Source: Chloroflexota bacterium (lineage in GTDB: Bacteria; Chloroflexota; Anaerolineae; Anaerolineales; Villigracilaceae). Taken from it: a stretch of DNA of 64,000 nucleotides. The DNA lies in assembly GCA_016213105.1 (NCBI GenBank), contig JACRBN010000026.1, forward strand, positions 434,001 through 498,000. The letters are read 5' to 3'. Positions 1 to 8,214 of this stretch are shown one piece after another. Numbering within the stretch: position 1 is the stretch's first letter; the number at the start of each line of letters is the position of its first letter. A program made the position numbers and the translations under genes. A model generated the notes under the pieces. It saw only the letters and a program-made list of their open reading frames with translations, searched no databases and was not told where the DNA came from.

Positions 1-1
1 A

Positions 2-2209
2 CTCCTGTCCTACATCCCAGGCACCTGGCCTGCCAACCGCGGATTGCTCTCCCGCTTCCTGCCTGCGCTGGAAGAGGGGACTGTCTCCGCCTGGCTCACG
101 TCCCGCCTGCCCGCCGGGAGTTGGGTGCTGGATCCGTTCGGATTCTCGCCCAGGCTGGTGCTCGAAGCGGCGCGGGCCGGGTACCGCGTGCTGGTCACGG
201 CCAATAATCCGATCACGCGTTTCCTGGTCGAGGTGGCCGCCTCCGCGCCGACGGAGGCGGAGCTGAAGGCCGCATTGGCCGACCTGGCCGCCGCCCGCAA
301 AGCCGACGAACGTCTCGAAACCCACCTGCAAGCCCTGTATCTCACGCCCTGTGGAAAGTGCGGCAAGGAAATCCACGCCGAGGCGTTTCTCTGGCGCAAA
401 GGCGAGGACGCGCCCTACGCGCGCATCTACACCTGTCCGCATTGCGGGGATGCGGGGGAGCATCCCGCCGCGCCCGCAGACCTGGAACGCGCCCGCGGAG
501 TCGCGCGCACGGCGGGCCTGCATCGCTCGCGCGTGCTCGAACGCGTGGCGCCCGTCGGCGACCCCGACCGCGAATATGCCGAGGAAGCCCTGCAGGTTTA
601 CCTGCCGCGCGCCATCTATGCGCTGGCCACGCTCATCAACCGCCTCGACGGGTTGGATGTCCCGCCCGAGCGTCGACGGCTGTTGACCGCGCTGGTGCTG
701 GCCGCCTGCGACGCGGGCAGTTCCCTGTGGTCGGAGGATCGTCCGCGCCCCAAGCAGTTGACGGTTTCGGGGCAATTCCGCGAGAACAACCTGTGGCGCG
801 CGCTGGAGTTGGCGATTGGTGAATGGGCCGAGACCGGCTCGCAGGTCCCGTGCGAAGCCTGGCCGCGGAAAATTCCCGAGGGCGGCGGCATCTGCCTGTA
901 CGAAGGCCGTCTCAAGGAACTCTCCGAACAGGTGCGCAAGGAGATTCCCATCCAGGCTGTTGTGGCCGCCATTCCGCGCCCGAACCAGGCCTTCTGGTCG
1001 CTGTCCGCGTTGTGGGCGGGCTGGCTGTGGGGGCGCGCCGCCGCGGAACCGTTCAAGATCGGCCTGCGCCGCCGCCGCTACGACTGGGCCTGGAACGCCA
1101 CCGCGCTCAGCGCCGCCTTCCATCACCTGGCCGACCTGCTGCCCGCAGGCAAGTCCATGCTGGGACTGCTGGCCGAGCCTGAGCCGTCCTTCGTCACCTC
1201 GGCGTTGACCGCCGCCGCAGGTTCGGGCTTCGACTTGAGCGGACTGGCCCTGCGCACCCTGTATGACCCGCTGCAGATCACCTGGAGTCACAGCGATGCT
1301 CCGCGCCCCTCCGTTCCACGCGACCTCGCGCCGGTGCGCCGCGCGCTCAGCGTGCATCTGGCCGAACGGGGCGAGCCTGCGCCCTACCTGCACCTGCACG
1401 TGGCGGCGCTGGCAGAGTTGGCCGATTCGCGCGCGCTCAAGCCGGCCGACGAGGAAGCGGACGAAGCCCTGCGGCGGACGAACGCCTTGATCGAGTCCGC
1501 GCTGGGCGGGGATGCGCGCTTCCTCCATTTCAGCACGGGTGAAGGAACGGAGACGGGCCTGTGGGGCTTGCACCATGACGGCGGGCGCGAATACGAATCC
1601 CTGGTCGACCGCGTGGAGATGGCGACGGTCAACTTCCTGGTGCGAAAACCCGCCAGTCTGTACATCGAGATCGAGAACGAGTTATACGAGAATTTTCCCG
1701 GCCTGCTTACGCCCTCCAAGGCGATGATCTATCAGGTACTGCATTCCTATGCCGATCGGGAGCGCAGCTTGTGGACGCTGCGCAGCGAGGATCATCCTGC
1801 CGCGCGGCGCGAGGAGTTGAAGCAGATGGCCGGGCTGATCGAGATCGTGGGCGCGCGCCTGGGCTATGGAACCCGCAGGGACGGCGCGACGTTAATCTGG
1901 GTGCAGGAGGAGCGCACCGAGCAGGTCTTCCACCTGGTCGCCTCGGCGTTGATCGGGCGGGCTGTGCTCGCCAACACCCATCCCGCCGAGAAGTGTGTTC
2001 TGGTGTTGCCCGGCGGACGCGCCGCGTTGGCCGCCTACAAACTCAAGCGCGATCCGTCCCTGGCGGAGCGCATGCGCGGCTGGCGGATGTTAAAATTCAG
2101 GCTGCTGCGCACGTTGTCCGAAATCCCCGTGTTGACGCGGCAGACCTTCGAGGAACAGCTCGCCAGCGACCCTGTGAAGCAGGCCGAAGGCCAGTTGATG
2201 ATGTTCTAG
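2..2209 (+). CDS. DNA-methylase-like protein with zinc ribbon, probably catalytically degenerate (5' partial)
   Basis: The reading frame is open from the window edge, and the translation upstream of the TTG at 44 looks coding, so the true start lies outside. Near the N-terminus, VLDPFGFSPRLVLEAARAG resembles the DPF.G motif that binds SAM in adenine-specific DNA methylases, and two CxxC pairs (CGKC, CPHC) about 60 codons later form a zinc ribbon. Where such methylases carry the catalytic DPPY, this protein has AAIPRPNQAFW, followed by a typical methylase-like helix with Trp-rich segments and GKSMLGLLAE in the place of the usual LKPGG strand. I infer a methylase fold that has lost base-methylating activity. 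The C-terminal part (about 250 residues) is unrecognised. No restriction or phage partner is visible in the window. Confidence 0.6.
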   Translation, partial: LLSYIPGTWPANRGLLSRFLPALEEGTVSAWLTSRLPAGSWVLDPFGFSPRLVLEAARAGYRVLVTANNPITRFLVEVAASAPTEAELKAALADLAAARKADERLETHLQALYLTPCGKCGKEIHAEAFLWRKGEDAPYARIYTCPHCGDAGEHPAAPADLERARGVARTAGLHRSRVLERVAPVGDPDREYAEEALQVYLPRAIYALATLINRLDGLDVPPERRRLLTALVLAACDAGSSLWSEDRPRPKQLTVSGQFRENNLWRALELAIGEWAETGSQVPCEAWPRKIPEGGGICLYEGRLKELSEQVRKEIPIQAVVAAIPRPNQAFWSLSALWAGWLWGRAAAEPFKIGLRRRRYDWAWNATALSAAFHHLADLLPAGKSMLGLLAEPEPSFVTSALTAAAGSGFDLSGLALRTLYDPLQITWSHSDAPRPSVPRDLAPVRRALSVHLAERGEPAPYLHLHVAALAELADSRALKPADEEADEALRRTNALIESALGGDARFLHFSTGEGTETGLWGLHHDGGREYESLVDRVEMATVNFLVRKPASLYIEIENELYENFPGLLTPSKAMIYQVLHSYADRERSLWTLRSEDHPAARREELKQMAGLIEIVGARLGYGTRRDGATLIWVQEERTEQVFHLVASALIGRAVLANTHPAEKCVLVLPGGRAALAAYKLKRDPSLAERMRGWRMLKFRLLRTLSEIPVLTRQTFEEQLASDPVKQAEGQLMMF

Positions 2210-2210
2210 A

Positions 2211-2259
2211 TTCGCGCCGAGCGGAGGGGCGGGTTCGCCTGCCTCGCAGTCGAAGCGCA
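2211..2259. repeat. Dispersed palindromic repeat, TTCGC-CTGAGCGGA family, copy 1
   Basis: Begins one base after the upstream stop codon. Starts TTCGCGCCGAGCGGA and ends CAGTCGAAGCGCA, the same ends as copies at 8001-8050 and 41007-41056; the middle is variable. A second repeat-like string containing TTCGACTCCGCCCAGGACGG follows at about 2288-2314, just before the next start codon. Confidence 0.6.
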
Positions 2260-2321
2260 TTGCAAGGTCAATATTTCCAGCCTTTATCCTTCGACTCCGC
2301 CCAGGACGGAATGACCCAAAC

Positions 2322-3353
2322 ATGACCAAAAAACTTCTTCCCATCCTTCTCGCGTTCGTGCTCGTGTTAAGTTCGTGCATCAAGGTCTCCTCCAACCCGA
2401 CGGAGGAGGTCACGCCGGCCTTCGTCACCTCGACGCTGCCGCCGACCCACTCCCTGGCCTCCCTGCCGACCGCCACATCCACAGGGAAGCCGCTCACGAC
2501 CACACCGACCCTGGCCATCACGGCCCCGCCCAATTGCAAGGTGAGCGCGGTGCTGCTCGAAGACGTGACCATCCCCGACGGCACCCAGGTGGAGGCAGGG
2601 AAGAAATTCACCAAGACCTGGAAATTCAAGAACACGGGTACCTGCCCGTGGTCGGGATACACGCTGGTCTTCGTCAGCGGGGAGCGCATGAGCGCGCCCG
2701 AGTCCGCGCCCGTGCCGCAGACGCTCTCGGGCAAGGAGGTGAACGTCTCGGTCGATCTGGTCGCGCCGTCCAAGGATGGGGCCTACACGGGTAATTTCGA
2801 ATTGCAGGATGAAAAGGGCAATGCGGTGCCCATCGGCCTGGAGAAAACCTTCTGGGTCAAGATCGCAGTGGGGACGGGCGGCATCCAATCCACGCCGCTG
2901 CCGAAGACCACTCCCATCAGCGGCGCGACCCAGCAGGGCGGGACCTGTCAATACAGCGGGGATGATACCTACGTCAGCGAGTTGCTGGCGCTGATCAACA
3001 CCGAGCGCACCAATGCGGGCGTCCCGGCCGTCACGTTGAACATGCAGCTCAGCGCCGCAGCCCAGGGTCACAGCATCGACCAGGCTTGCAACGGGTTTAC
3101 GGGGCACATCGGCTCGAACGGCTCCACCATCGGCGACCGCATCTATGGCTCGGGATACAGCCCGTCCTATTACGTCGAGATCATCGCCCCTGCCGCGGAT
3201 ACGCCGCAAGCAGCCATCGGCCAGTGGAACGGCAACGCCATCCACCGCCTGGCCATGCTCGACCCCAAGGCCACCGAGATCGGCATCGGCTACGTCTACT
3301 CCAGCACCAGCCTGTACGGCTACTACGTCACGGTCGACCTGGCCAGCCCGTAG
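2322..3353 (+). CDS. Lipoprotein with NBR1-type Ig-like domain and CAP domain
   Basis: A signal peptide ends in a lipobox (VLSSC, Cys about residue 19), so the protein is probably lipid-anchored outside the membrane. A Thr/Pro-rich linker follows. Residues about 65-185 form an NBR1-like Ig domain, recognised by FTKTWKFKNTGTCPWSGY and the SGERM turn. Residues about 215-343 form a CAP (SCP/PR1) domain, with LLALINTERTNAGV at its start and the GHS, GHIGSNGST and IHRLAML elements. The glutamate normally found in the ENIA motif is present in YYVEII. CAP proteins of bacteria have no firmly known role. The next gene is a paralogue with the same architecture. The real gene is preferred over long antisense frames because it carries the signal peptide and both domains. 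Confidence 0.85.
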   Translation: MTKKLLPILLAFVLVLSSCIKVSSNPTEEVTPAFVTSTLPPTHSLASLPTATSTGKPLTTTPTLAITAPPNCKVSAVLLEDVTIPDGTQVEAGKKFTKTWKFKNTGTCPWSGYTLVFVSGERMSAPESAPVPQTLSGKEVNVSVDLVAPSKDGAYTGNFELQDEKGNAVPIGLEKTFWVKIAVGTGGIQSTPLPKTTPISGATQQGGTCQYSGDDTYVSELLALINTERTNAGVPAVTLNMQLSAAAQGHSIDQACNGFTGHIGSNGSTIGDRIYGSGYSPSYYVEIIAPAADTPQAAIGQWNGNAIHRLAMLDPKATEIGIGYVYSSTSLYGYYVTVDLASP

Positions 3354-3376
3354 GCCGCGGATGACAGATCCGCGGC
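3354..3376 (+). other. GC-rich hairpin directly after a stop codon
   Basis: Perfect 9-bp stem (GCCGCGGAT / ATCCGCGGC) with a 5-nt loop, starting at the first base after the TAG. There is no T-run, so it is either a weak terminator, an mRNA 3'-end stabiliser or one of the many palindromic repeats. Confidence 0.5.
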
Positions 3377-3416
3377 AGGTGTCGCATCGTCAGGTCTTTC
3401 CCCACAATGGGGGAGG

Positions 3417-3446
3417 TTGATTTTTCGATTTATTTCACTGTATACT
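3417..3446 (+). promoter_or_regulatory. Sigma-A-type promoter for the second CAP lipoprotein
   Basis: TTGATT and TATACT separated by 18 bp, about 32 bp before the start at 3478. An RBS-like AGAGGTG precedes the ATG. The promoter suggests that the two CAP genes are transcribed separately. Confidence 0.55.
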
Positions 3447-3477
3447 GGGCTAACTTTTTATCAGTAGAGGTGCCCAA

Positions 3478-4539
3478 ATGGTCAGATCCGTTTTATTCAT
3501 GAGTCTCCTGTTTGCGTTGATTCTCTCCGCGTGCAGCGGGACTCCAACTCCCACCCAGGCTTCCGTCACGGAGCCCGGCCCACCGTCCACGCAAACCTCC
3601 AGCCCGCCGACCCTCCCCGCGAGTGAGCCCGCGCCGACCGTCAGTCCGACCGCCAGCGCAGCGCCGACCCAGGCGGCGGCCTGCACCGATGGCGCAGCCT
3701 TCGTCGCGGATGTGACTGTGCCAGATAACGCGCAGATGGACCAGGGCGAGGCGTTCACGAAGGTCTGGCGCGTGCGCAACACAGGCGACTGCACGTGGAC
3801 GACGGGGTACAGGTTGGTCTTCGAATCGGGAGAGAAGATGGGCGCGCCCGACGCGAGTCCGCTGGCCCGTGAGACGCCGCCCGGCAGTGAACTCGATATC
3901 TCTGTGGACCTGACCGCGCCCGCGCAGGCGGCCGCCTTCCGCGCCGACTTCGAGATTCACGACCCAGCGGGCAGGGCTGTCCCCATCGACCAGGAGACGA
4001 CGCTGTGGGTCATCATCAAAGTGGGGAATGCAAGCGCAGGTCCGATAAACACGCCCGTTCCCGTTCCGACCTCCGAGGCGACGCCTGCTCCCGAGGCGGG
4101 CGATCTTTTCTCCCCCGCCACCTGCGCCTACTCTGCCAGCCAGCCCCATGTGGACTCGGTCATCACTGCGCTCAATGCCTACCGCGCCGCGAACGGACTG
4201 GCCCCGTTGACCCTCGACCCGCAACTGACCGTGGCCGCCCAGGCGCACAGCGCGGATATGGCCTGCAACAACCTCTTCATGCACAGAGGCTCGGACGGGT
4301 CCACGCCCATCTCACGCGTGGCTGCGACGGGCTATGCCGCCTCGGGTGTGACGGAAAACGTGTATGGCAGTTACCCGCCTCTCAACGGCCCGGGCGTGGT
4401 CTCGTGGTGGGCCACCGACCAGGTCGACCCGAATCACAACGCCAACCTGCTGACCACCAAGTACACGCAGATCGGTGTGGGTTACGCGTTCTTCGATGAG
4501 TTTGGTTATTACGTGGTGGTGTTTGCGGCCCCGCAGTAG
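3478..4539 (+). CDS. Lipoprotein with NBR1-type Ig-like domain and CAP domain (paralogue)
   Basis: Same plan as the gene at 2322-3353: signal peptide with lipobox (ILSAC), a Pro/Thr/Ser-rich spacer, an NBR1-like Ig domain (FTKVWRVRNTGDCTWTTGY, SGEKM) and a C-terminal CAP domain. The CAP motifs are better preserved here: AHSADMACNNLFMHRGSDG, the TENVYG counterpart of ENIA, and PNHNANLL for the HxxNL element. It should be anchored on the cell surface, where the Ig-like domain may act as a spacer or carbohydrate- or protein-binding module (inference). It ends at a hairpin shared with the convergent DUF1501 gene. Upstream it has its own promoter and RBS. Confidence 0.87.
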   Translation: MVRSVLFMSLLFALILSACSGTPTPTQASVTEPGPPSTQTSSPPTLPASEPAPTVSPTASAAPTQAAACTDGAAFVADVTVPDNAQMDQGEAFTKVWRVRNTGDCTWTTGYRLVFESGEKMGAPDASPLARETPPGSELDISVDLTAPAQAAAFRADFEIHDPAGRAVPIDQETTLWVIIKVGNASAGPINTPVPVPTSEATPAPEAGDLFSPATCAYSASQPHVDSVITALNAYRAANGLAPLTLDPQLTVAAQAHSADMACNNLFMHRGSDGSTPISRVAATGYAASGVTENVYGSYPPLNGPGVVSWWATDQVDPNHNANLLTTKYTQIGVGYAFFDEFGYYVVVFAAPQ

Positions 4540-4543
4540 GGAC

Positions 4544-4574
4544 ATGATGGGGCGAGGTCCCCTCGCCCCATCAT
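4544..4574. terminator. Hairpin between convergent genes
   Basis: Perfect 14-bp inverted repeat (ATGATGGGGCGAGG and its complement) with a TCC loop, between the CAP gene and the convergent DUF1501 gene, whose stop codon it touches. It lacks a strong T-run, so it could be a bidirectional terminator or a repeat element. Confidence 0.5.
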
Positions 4575-5803
4575 TATTTCAATACATCCAACCCCCGCGC
4601 CTGGTAATTGGGGAAGATGTCGGCCAGCGCGGGATTGTTCAGCCGTTTGACCAAAATTTCTGAGAGCACGTCGCGGTAGTCGGTGGTGACGGCCAGGTCG
4701 CCGGGTCCCACCAGTTGAGCGGATCCCAGCCCGGGCCAGGTCCCGTGCACCTGCCCGCCGCGGACGTTGCCGCCCATCAGCATCATCAGGCTGCCGTGGC
4801 CGTGATCGGTGCCGAGACTGCCGTTCTCGGCGGCGCGCCGCCCAAACTCGGACATGGTCACGATGGTCAGCCTGTTCATGTGATCGCGCATCTCGGCGTG
4901 GAAGGCGGCCAGCCCGTCGCCCAGGTCGCGGATCAGGTTTGCCATCAGGCCCTCGGTCGAGCCTTGCGCGAAGTGCGTATCCCAGCCGCCCAGGTCGACC
5001 GCGGCCACTTCGAGTCCGACGTCCGCTTTGATGAGCATGGCGACCTGTTGGAGGGCCAGGCCAAAGTCAGAGAGTGGATATTGGAGAGTGGAGAGGGGGC
5101 GGTTGGAGGTTGGATCGAGTTTTTGCAGGATGTCGAGAATGCCCAGCGTCTCCTGGCCGAGAACAGAAAACGGATCGTTGCCGGAATAGAGCGTGTCCAG
5201 CGCGGAACGCATCTGCGCCACGGCGCGCTCGTCACCGTTGAGGTGGAAGTCCGCGATGGAGCGCAGGGCCGAGACGGGCACGGTGCCGCTCAGGCTGCGC
5301 TGCGGCATTTCGCCCACACCCACCGCCCGCAGCGGAGAGGCGTTGCCCGTATCGAGCGTGGCCAGGTGGCGGCCGATCCAGCCGGTGGCGGGGCCTTTGG
5401 CGTCATCCACGCCGCGCTCCATCAACTCCATCGCCTTGAAGTGACTGCGCGATTCGTCGGGCGCGCCGCAGGCGTGGATGATGGCGAGCTGTTTTTCGTT
5501 CCACGCATCCAGCAGGTTTTGCAGGGCGGGATGGAAGCCGAAGAAGCCGTCCAGGTCGAGGGTGCGCAGTTTGGATTTGGGATCATCGGGGCGCGGGATG
5601 CCGAGCGTGGGACGCAGGGCGTAATAGGCGTCCTCGCCGTGCGGTACGACCAGGTTGAGCACGTCCGCCGCGCCGCGCAGGAAGATGACTACCAGCGTGT
5701 CGCCACGTGATGCGCTGGTCTTTGGTGTGAAGGCCAGGCGCGGCATCCACGGGGCGTGCAGAGTGTAGTCGGTTAACGTTTGCAGGGTCATAAGGTTATC
5801 CAT
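4574..5803 (-). CDS. DUF1501 family protein
   Basis: Recognised by RGDTLVVIFLRGAADVLNLVVPHGEDAYY near the N-terminus, GFHPAL, the HACGAPDESRSHFKAMELMERG segment and AVDLGGWDTHFAQGS, all typical of DUF1501 proteins, which have an alkaline-phosphatase-like fold and no established function. They are usually encoded next to DUF1800 genes, as here. Most have their own Tat signal; this one starts without an RR motif, so it may be exported with its Tat-tagged DUF1800 partner or stay inside (inference). A short segment (nt 5069-5110, SNRPLSTLQYPLSDFG) resembles a CT-rich simple repeat common in related genomes and may be an in-frame insertion. Confidence 0.85.
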   Translation of the reverse strand: MDNLMTLQTLTDYTLHAPWMPRLAFTPKTSASRGDTLVVIFLRGAADVLNLVVPHGEDAYYALRPTLGIPRPDDPKSKLRTLDLDGFFGFHPALQNLLDAWNEKQLAIIHACGAPDESRSHFKAMELMERGVDDAKGPATGWIGRHLATLDTGNASPLRAVGVGEMPQRSLSGTVPVSALRSIADFHLNGDERAVAQMRSALDTLYSGNDPFSVLGQETLGILDILQKLDPTSNRPLSTLQYPLSDFGLALQQVAMLIKADVGLEVAAVDLGGWDTHFAQGSTEGLMANLIRDLGDGLAAFHAEMRDHMNRLTIVTMSEFGRRAAENGSLGTDHGHGSLMMLMGGNVRGGQVHGTWPGLGSAQLVGPGDLAVTTDYRDVLSEILVKRLNNPALADIFPNYQARGLDVLK

Positions 5804-5809
5804 GAAATT

Positions 5810-5889
5810 GGAGTCAACGACTCCTGTCGTTGACCGTCCAAAGTCTCAGCAGATTGGCAGGGTAGCGCGAGATAATATCTCGCGTTACC
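5810..5889. repeat. Two short palindromic repeats between DUF1501 and DUF1800
   Basis: 5813-5834 is GTCAACGAC-TCCT-GTCGTTGAC, a perfect 9-bp stem; almost the same string recurs at 7410-7431. 5861-5889 is a perfect 13-bp inverted repeat (GGTAGCGCGAGAT / ATCTCGCGTTACC with one wobble) that includes the stop codon of the DUF1800 gene (5885-5887). Confidence 0.65.
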
Positions 5890-7393
5890 GCCATTGAAAG
5901 GCAGGCGAAGCCAGGATGCCAGCGGTAAAAATGCGCAGGCTTTCGGTCTCGTCTGCGCCCGCCGAGCGGAGCGCCGCCAGCAACTCATCACGCGCGGAAG
6001 TCCCCAGCGAAGAGCCGAGCAGCAGGGACGTAATTTGGTCGGCAGATTCTTCGAACGTCCGCGCGCCGATTGTGTCCATCAATTTTGGCAACTCGACCTG
6101 CGTGCCCTTCATTTCATTCTGAGCCAGGGCGAAGGCGAACTGCCAGCGCGGCATGAGGTTGCCCTGCCAGGCCTGGGCGCGGTCGGGGTAGCCATCTGGG
6201 GTGGGCCAGTTGAAGGGGACATGGCCCAGGCGCAGAAGATACTCCTGCACCGCGTCGCCGCCGTCGGTCTCGGCGTTGAGGGCGCGCAGGGCCGAGGCGA
6301 TAAAGTTATTGGGACGTTTGTATTTTGAGGGTACAGACCCTAAAGGTTTTTGGAAACCTTTAGGGTCTAACCCGTCCAGTAAGATCACGCGCAGGATGGC
6401 GCGGATGTCGCCGTGAGTCTGTTCAAAAGTTTGGGCGGCCTTCCCGATGATCTCCGCGGGCGGGTCGTCGGCCAGGAAGCGGCGGGCCAGCTTGGTCGAG
6501 ACGAAACGCGCCGCGGCGGGATGTTCGGCCAGCCGCTCGATCACGCGCTCGGCCTCGGCCTGTCCCGCTTCGACGATTTCCAGACCCAGCACACGCTTCG
6601 CGCCCAGGTCGTGAACCTTCTCGTCGAAGGTGAACTGTCCGCGCCAGAAATGTTCCTTGACCGTCCAGCCCGTCAGGCAGCGCGCCAACTCCATCACGTC
6701 CTGCTGACTGTAGCCCGCCTCGACTCCCAGCGTGTGCAGTTCCATCAACTCGCGGGCGTAGTTCTCATTGGGCGCGCCTTTGGTGTTGGCCTGGTTGTCG
6801 AGGTAGACCAGCATGGCGGGCGAGTGCGCCGAAGCCCAGACCAGGTCGCGGAACGATCCCAGCGCATTCCTGCGGATGACCTCGCGGTCGTCCACGGTCT
6901 TGAGATAGTAGCAGTCGCCCTTTTCGGTGCTGATGTTGAAGTGATCCGACCAGAATTCGGTCATGACCTCGAAGAGTTGGCGGCGGCTGTAGACCTGTCG
7001 CAGCAGGGTGGCCTGGCGCAATTCCTGCGGGACCTTGAGCCGGTCGACGTTATCGAAGATCTGGTCGCTGACGTCGAACAGGTCCGAGGCTGACATGCCC
7101 AGTGTGCCGAGGTTGCGCAGGCGCAACTCACAGCCGAAATCGTCGATGGCATCGGGCGCAAGCTGTTCTTCGATCCAGGCCGCCAGACCGATCTGCGAAA
7201 AGCGGACGCGCTCTTCGGCGTTCGGCCCGAAGGTGAGTTGATTCAGGGCCAGGAAGTCGGCGGCGGCGAGCGCGGGCCAGGCGACATTTGCCAGCGGGGC
7301 CAGCAGTCGGTTGGCGGGCGCGCACGAGGCCAGGGCGGTGCTGGCGGCGACCAGGCCGGTCAGTTTGAGGAAGTCGCGGCGGGAAAGGTTCAT
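5885..7393 (-). CDS. DUF1800 family protein, Tat-exported lipoprotein
   Basis: The start at 7393 gives MNLSRRDFLKLTGLVAAS, a Tat signal with a possible lipobox (LASC), so the folded protein is probably exported and lipid-anchored. The body has the DUF1800 hallmarks: LNQLTFGPNAEER, IEEQL, TEFWSDHFNI, NYARELMELHTLGV and LTGWTV, and the C-terminal GHVPFNWPTPDGYP. Function of the family is unknown; it co-occurs with DUF1501, as here. A start 7 codons upstream is possible but would mask the Tat signal. Odd point: a 15-bp perfect palindrome (6335-6368) lies in frame and encodes DPKGFQKPLGS, just before the conserved RPNNFIASALRAL segment. Confidence 0.87.
   Translation of the reverse strand: MNLSRRDFLKLTGLVAASTALASCAPANRLLAPLANVAWPALAAADFLALNQLTFGPNAEERVRFSQIGLAAWIEEQLAPDAIDDFGCELRLRNLGTLGMSASDLFDVSDQIFDNVDRLKVPQELRQATLLRQVYSRRQLFEVMTEFWSDHFNISTEKGDCYYLKTVDDREVIRRNALGSFRDLVWASAHSPAMLVYLDNQANTKGAPNENYARELMELHTLGVEAGYSQQDVMELARCLTGWTVKEHFWRGQFTFDEKVHDLGAKRVLGLEIVEAGQAEAERVIERLAEHPAAARFVSTKLARRFLADDPPAEIIGKAAQTFEQTHGDIRAILRVILLDGLDPKGFQKPLGSVPSKYKRPNNFIASALRALNAETDGGDAVQEYLLRLGHVPFNWPTPDGYPDRAQAWQGNLMPRWQFAFALAQNEMKGTQVELPKLMDTIGARTFEESADQITSLLLGSSLGTSARDELLAALRSAGADETESLRIFTAGILASPAFQWR
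6335..6368. repeat. Palindromic repeat inside the DUF1800 coding sequence
   Basis: Perfect 15-bp inverted repeat (AGACCCTAAAGGTTT, loop TTGG, complement). The reading frame passes through it without interruption. A related string AAACCTTTAGGTTT is found in intergenic DNA at 63545-63558. Confidence 0.75.
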
Positions 7394-7406
7394 GATTGTA
7401 TTTTCT

Positions 7407-7455
7407 GGAGTCAACGACTCCCGTCGTTGACAGTTCCAAAGTCAGGAGACTTTGG
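7407..7455. repeat. Double-hairpin repeat upstream of DUF1800
   Basis: 7410-7431 is GTCAACGAC-TCCC-GTCGTTGAC, matching 5813-5834; it is followed by a second hairpin CCAAAGTC-AGGA-GACTTTGG at 7436-7455. The first copy of the pair near 5835 has a decayed second hairpin. Confidence 0.65.
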
Positions 7456-7465
7456 AGTCCAAGTT

Positions 7466-7978
7466 TTAAGCCTGCACGGGCGCAGGTTCAGATGCGGGCA
7501 CAGGTTTCGGCAGCCAGCGCAGGAGCGCAAAGGCGGCCGCGCCCAGGGTGGCGACGGTGGCCAGCGGGAAGAAGATGAACCAGCCGATGACCGGGAAGAA
7601 GGAGGCCAGTTCGAGGATGACCGCGCCACGCACGAAGGCGCCCAATCCACTGGCGGGGCTGAGGCGGCTGACCTGTTCGCCGAAACGGGCGGCCAGTCCC
7701 GCCGCGCCGAGGCCCGAGAAGGCCAGGGTCAGCGCGATCAGAATCCAGCCGAGGAATTTGGCGGGACCGAATGGCAGGGCCAGCAGGATGACGGTCGGGA
7801 TGAGCAGGGCGGCCAGCACCACGCCTCCCAGCCAGAAGGACTGCCAGGGCGTGCGGTCGAGGCGCAGGCGGGCGCGCTCCACGGTGGAGGGGAACAACAG
7901 CCACCAGGCGGTCAGCAGGGCGGGATACGACACGCCGATGATGAGCAGGATGAAGAAGATCGCGGATATGTCAGCCAT
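7466..7978 (-). CDS. Hypothetical integral membrane protein
   Basis: The start at 7978 (MADISAIFFILLIIGVSYP) is chosen because an AAAGGAG RBS lies just upstream (complement of 7984-7990); a longer frame would run back through the repeat at 8001-8050. About four to five hydrophobic segments fill the 170 residues: near residues 4-24, 48-75, 77-98, 112-130 and 130-150. There is no recognisable domain. It lies upstream of, and in the same direction as, the DUF1800/DUF1501 pair and may be cotranscribed with it. A repeat-containing gap of about 70 bp separates it from DUF1800. Confidence 0.7.
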   Translation of the reverse strand: MADISAIFFILLIIGVSYPALLTAWWLLFPSTVERARLRLDRTPWQSFWLGGVVLAALLIPTVILLALPFGPAKFLGWILIALTLAFSGLGAAGLAARFGEQVSRLSPASGLGAFVRGAVILELASFFPVIGWFIFFPLATVATLGAAAFALLRWLPKPVPASEPAPVQA

Positions 7979-8000
7979 GGGAAACTCCTTTGATTTATGG

Positions 8001-8050
8001 TTCGCGCTGAGCGGAGAGCGGGCGCTCTTCCCGCTTGCAGTCGAAGCGCA
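8001..8050. repeat. Dispersed palindromic repeat, TTCGC-CTGAGCGGA family, copy 2
   Basis: Same terminal motifs as 2211-2259: TTCGCGCTGAGCGGA at one end and CAGTCGAAGCGCA at the other. It lies between divergent genes. Confidence 0.65.
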
Positions 8051-8214
8051 GGTGTGCAGCAACTCTTACTGTGGGCCGGGAGGCTGTCCGCAGAAAATCG
8101 GAGCGCATCGCGGACTGAAGTTTGCACTCCAGGTTTTGTTCCATTTGGTCTTGCAAAGCGATACAGGCCGGTCGGGGGAAAAGTTGCAGGCCGAAAACGT
8201 TTATAATGAAGAGT

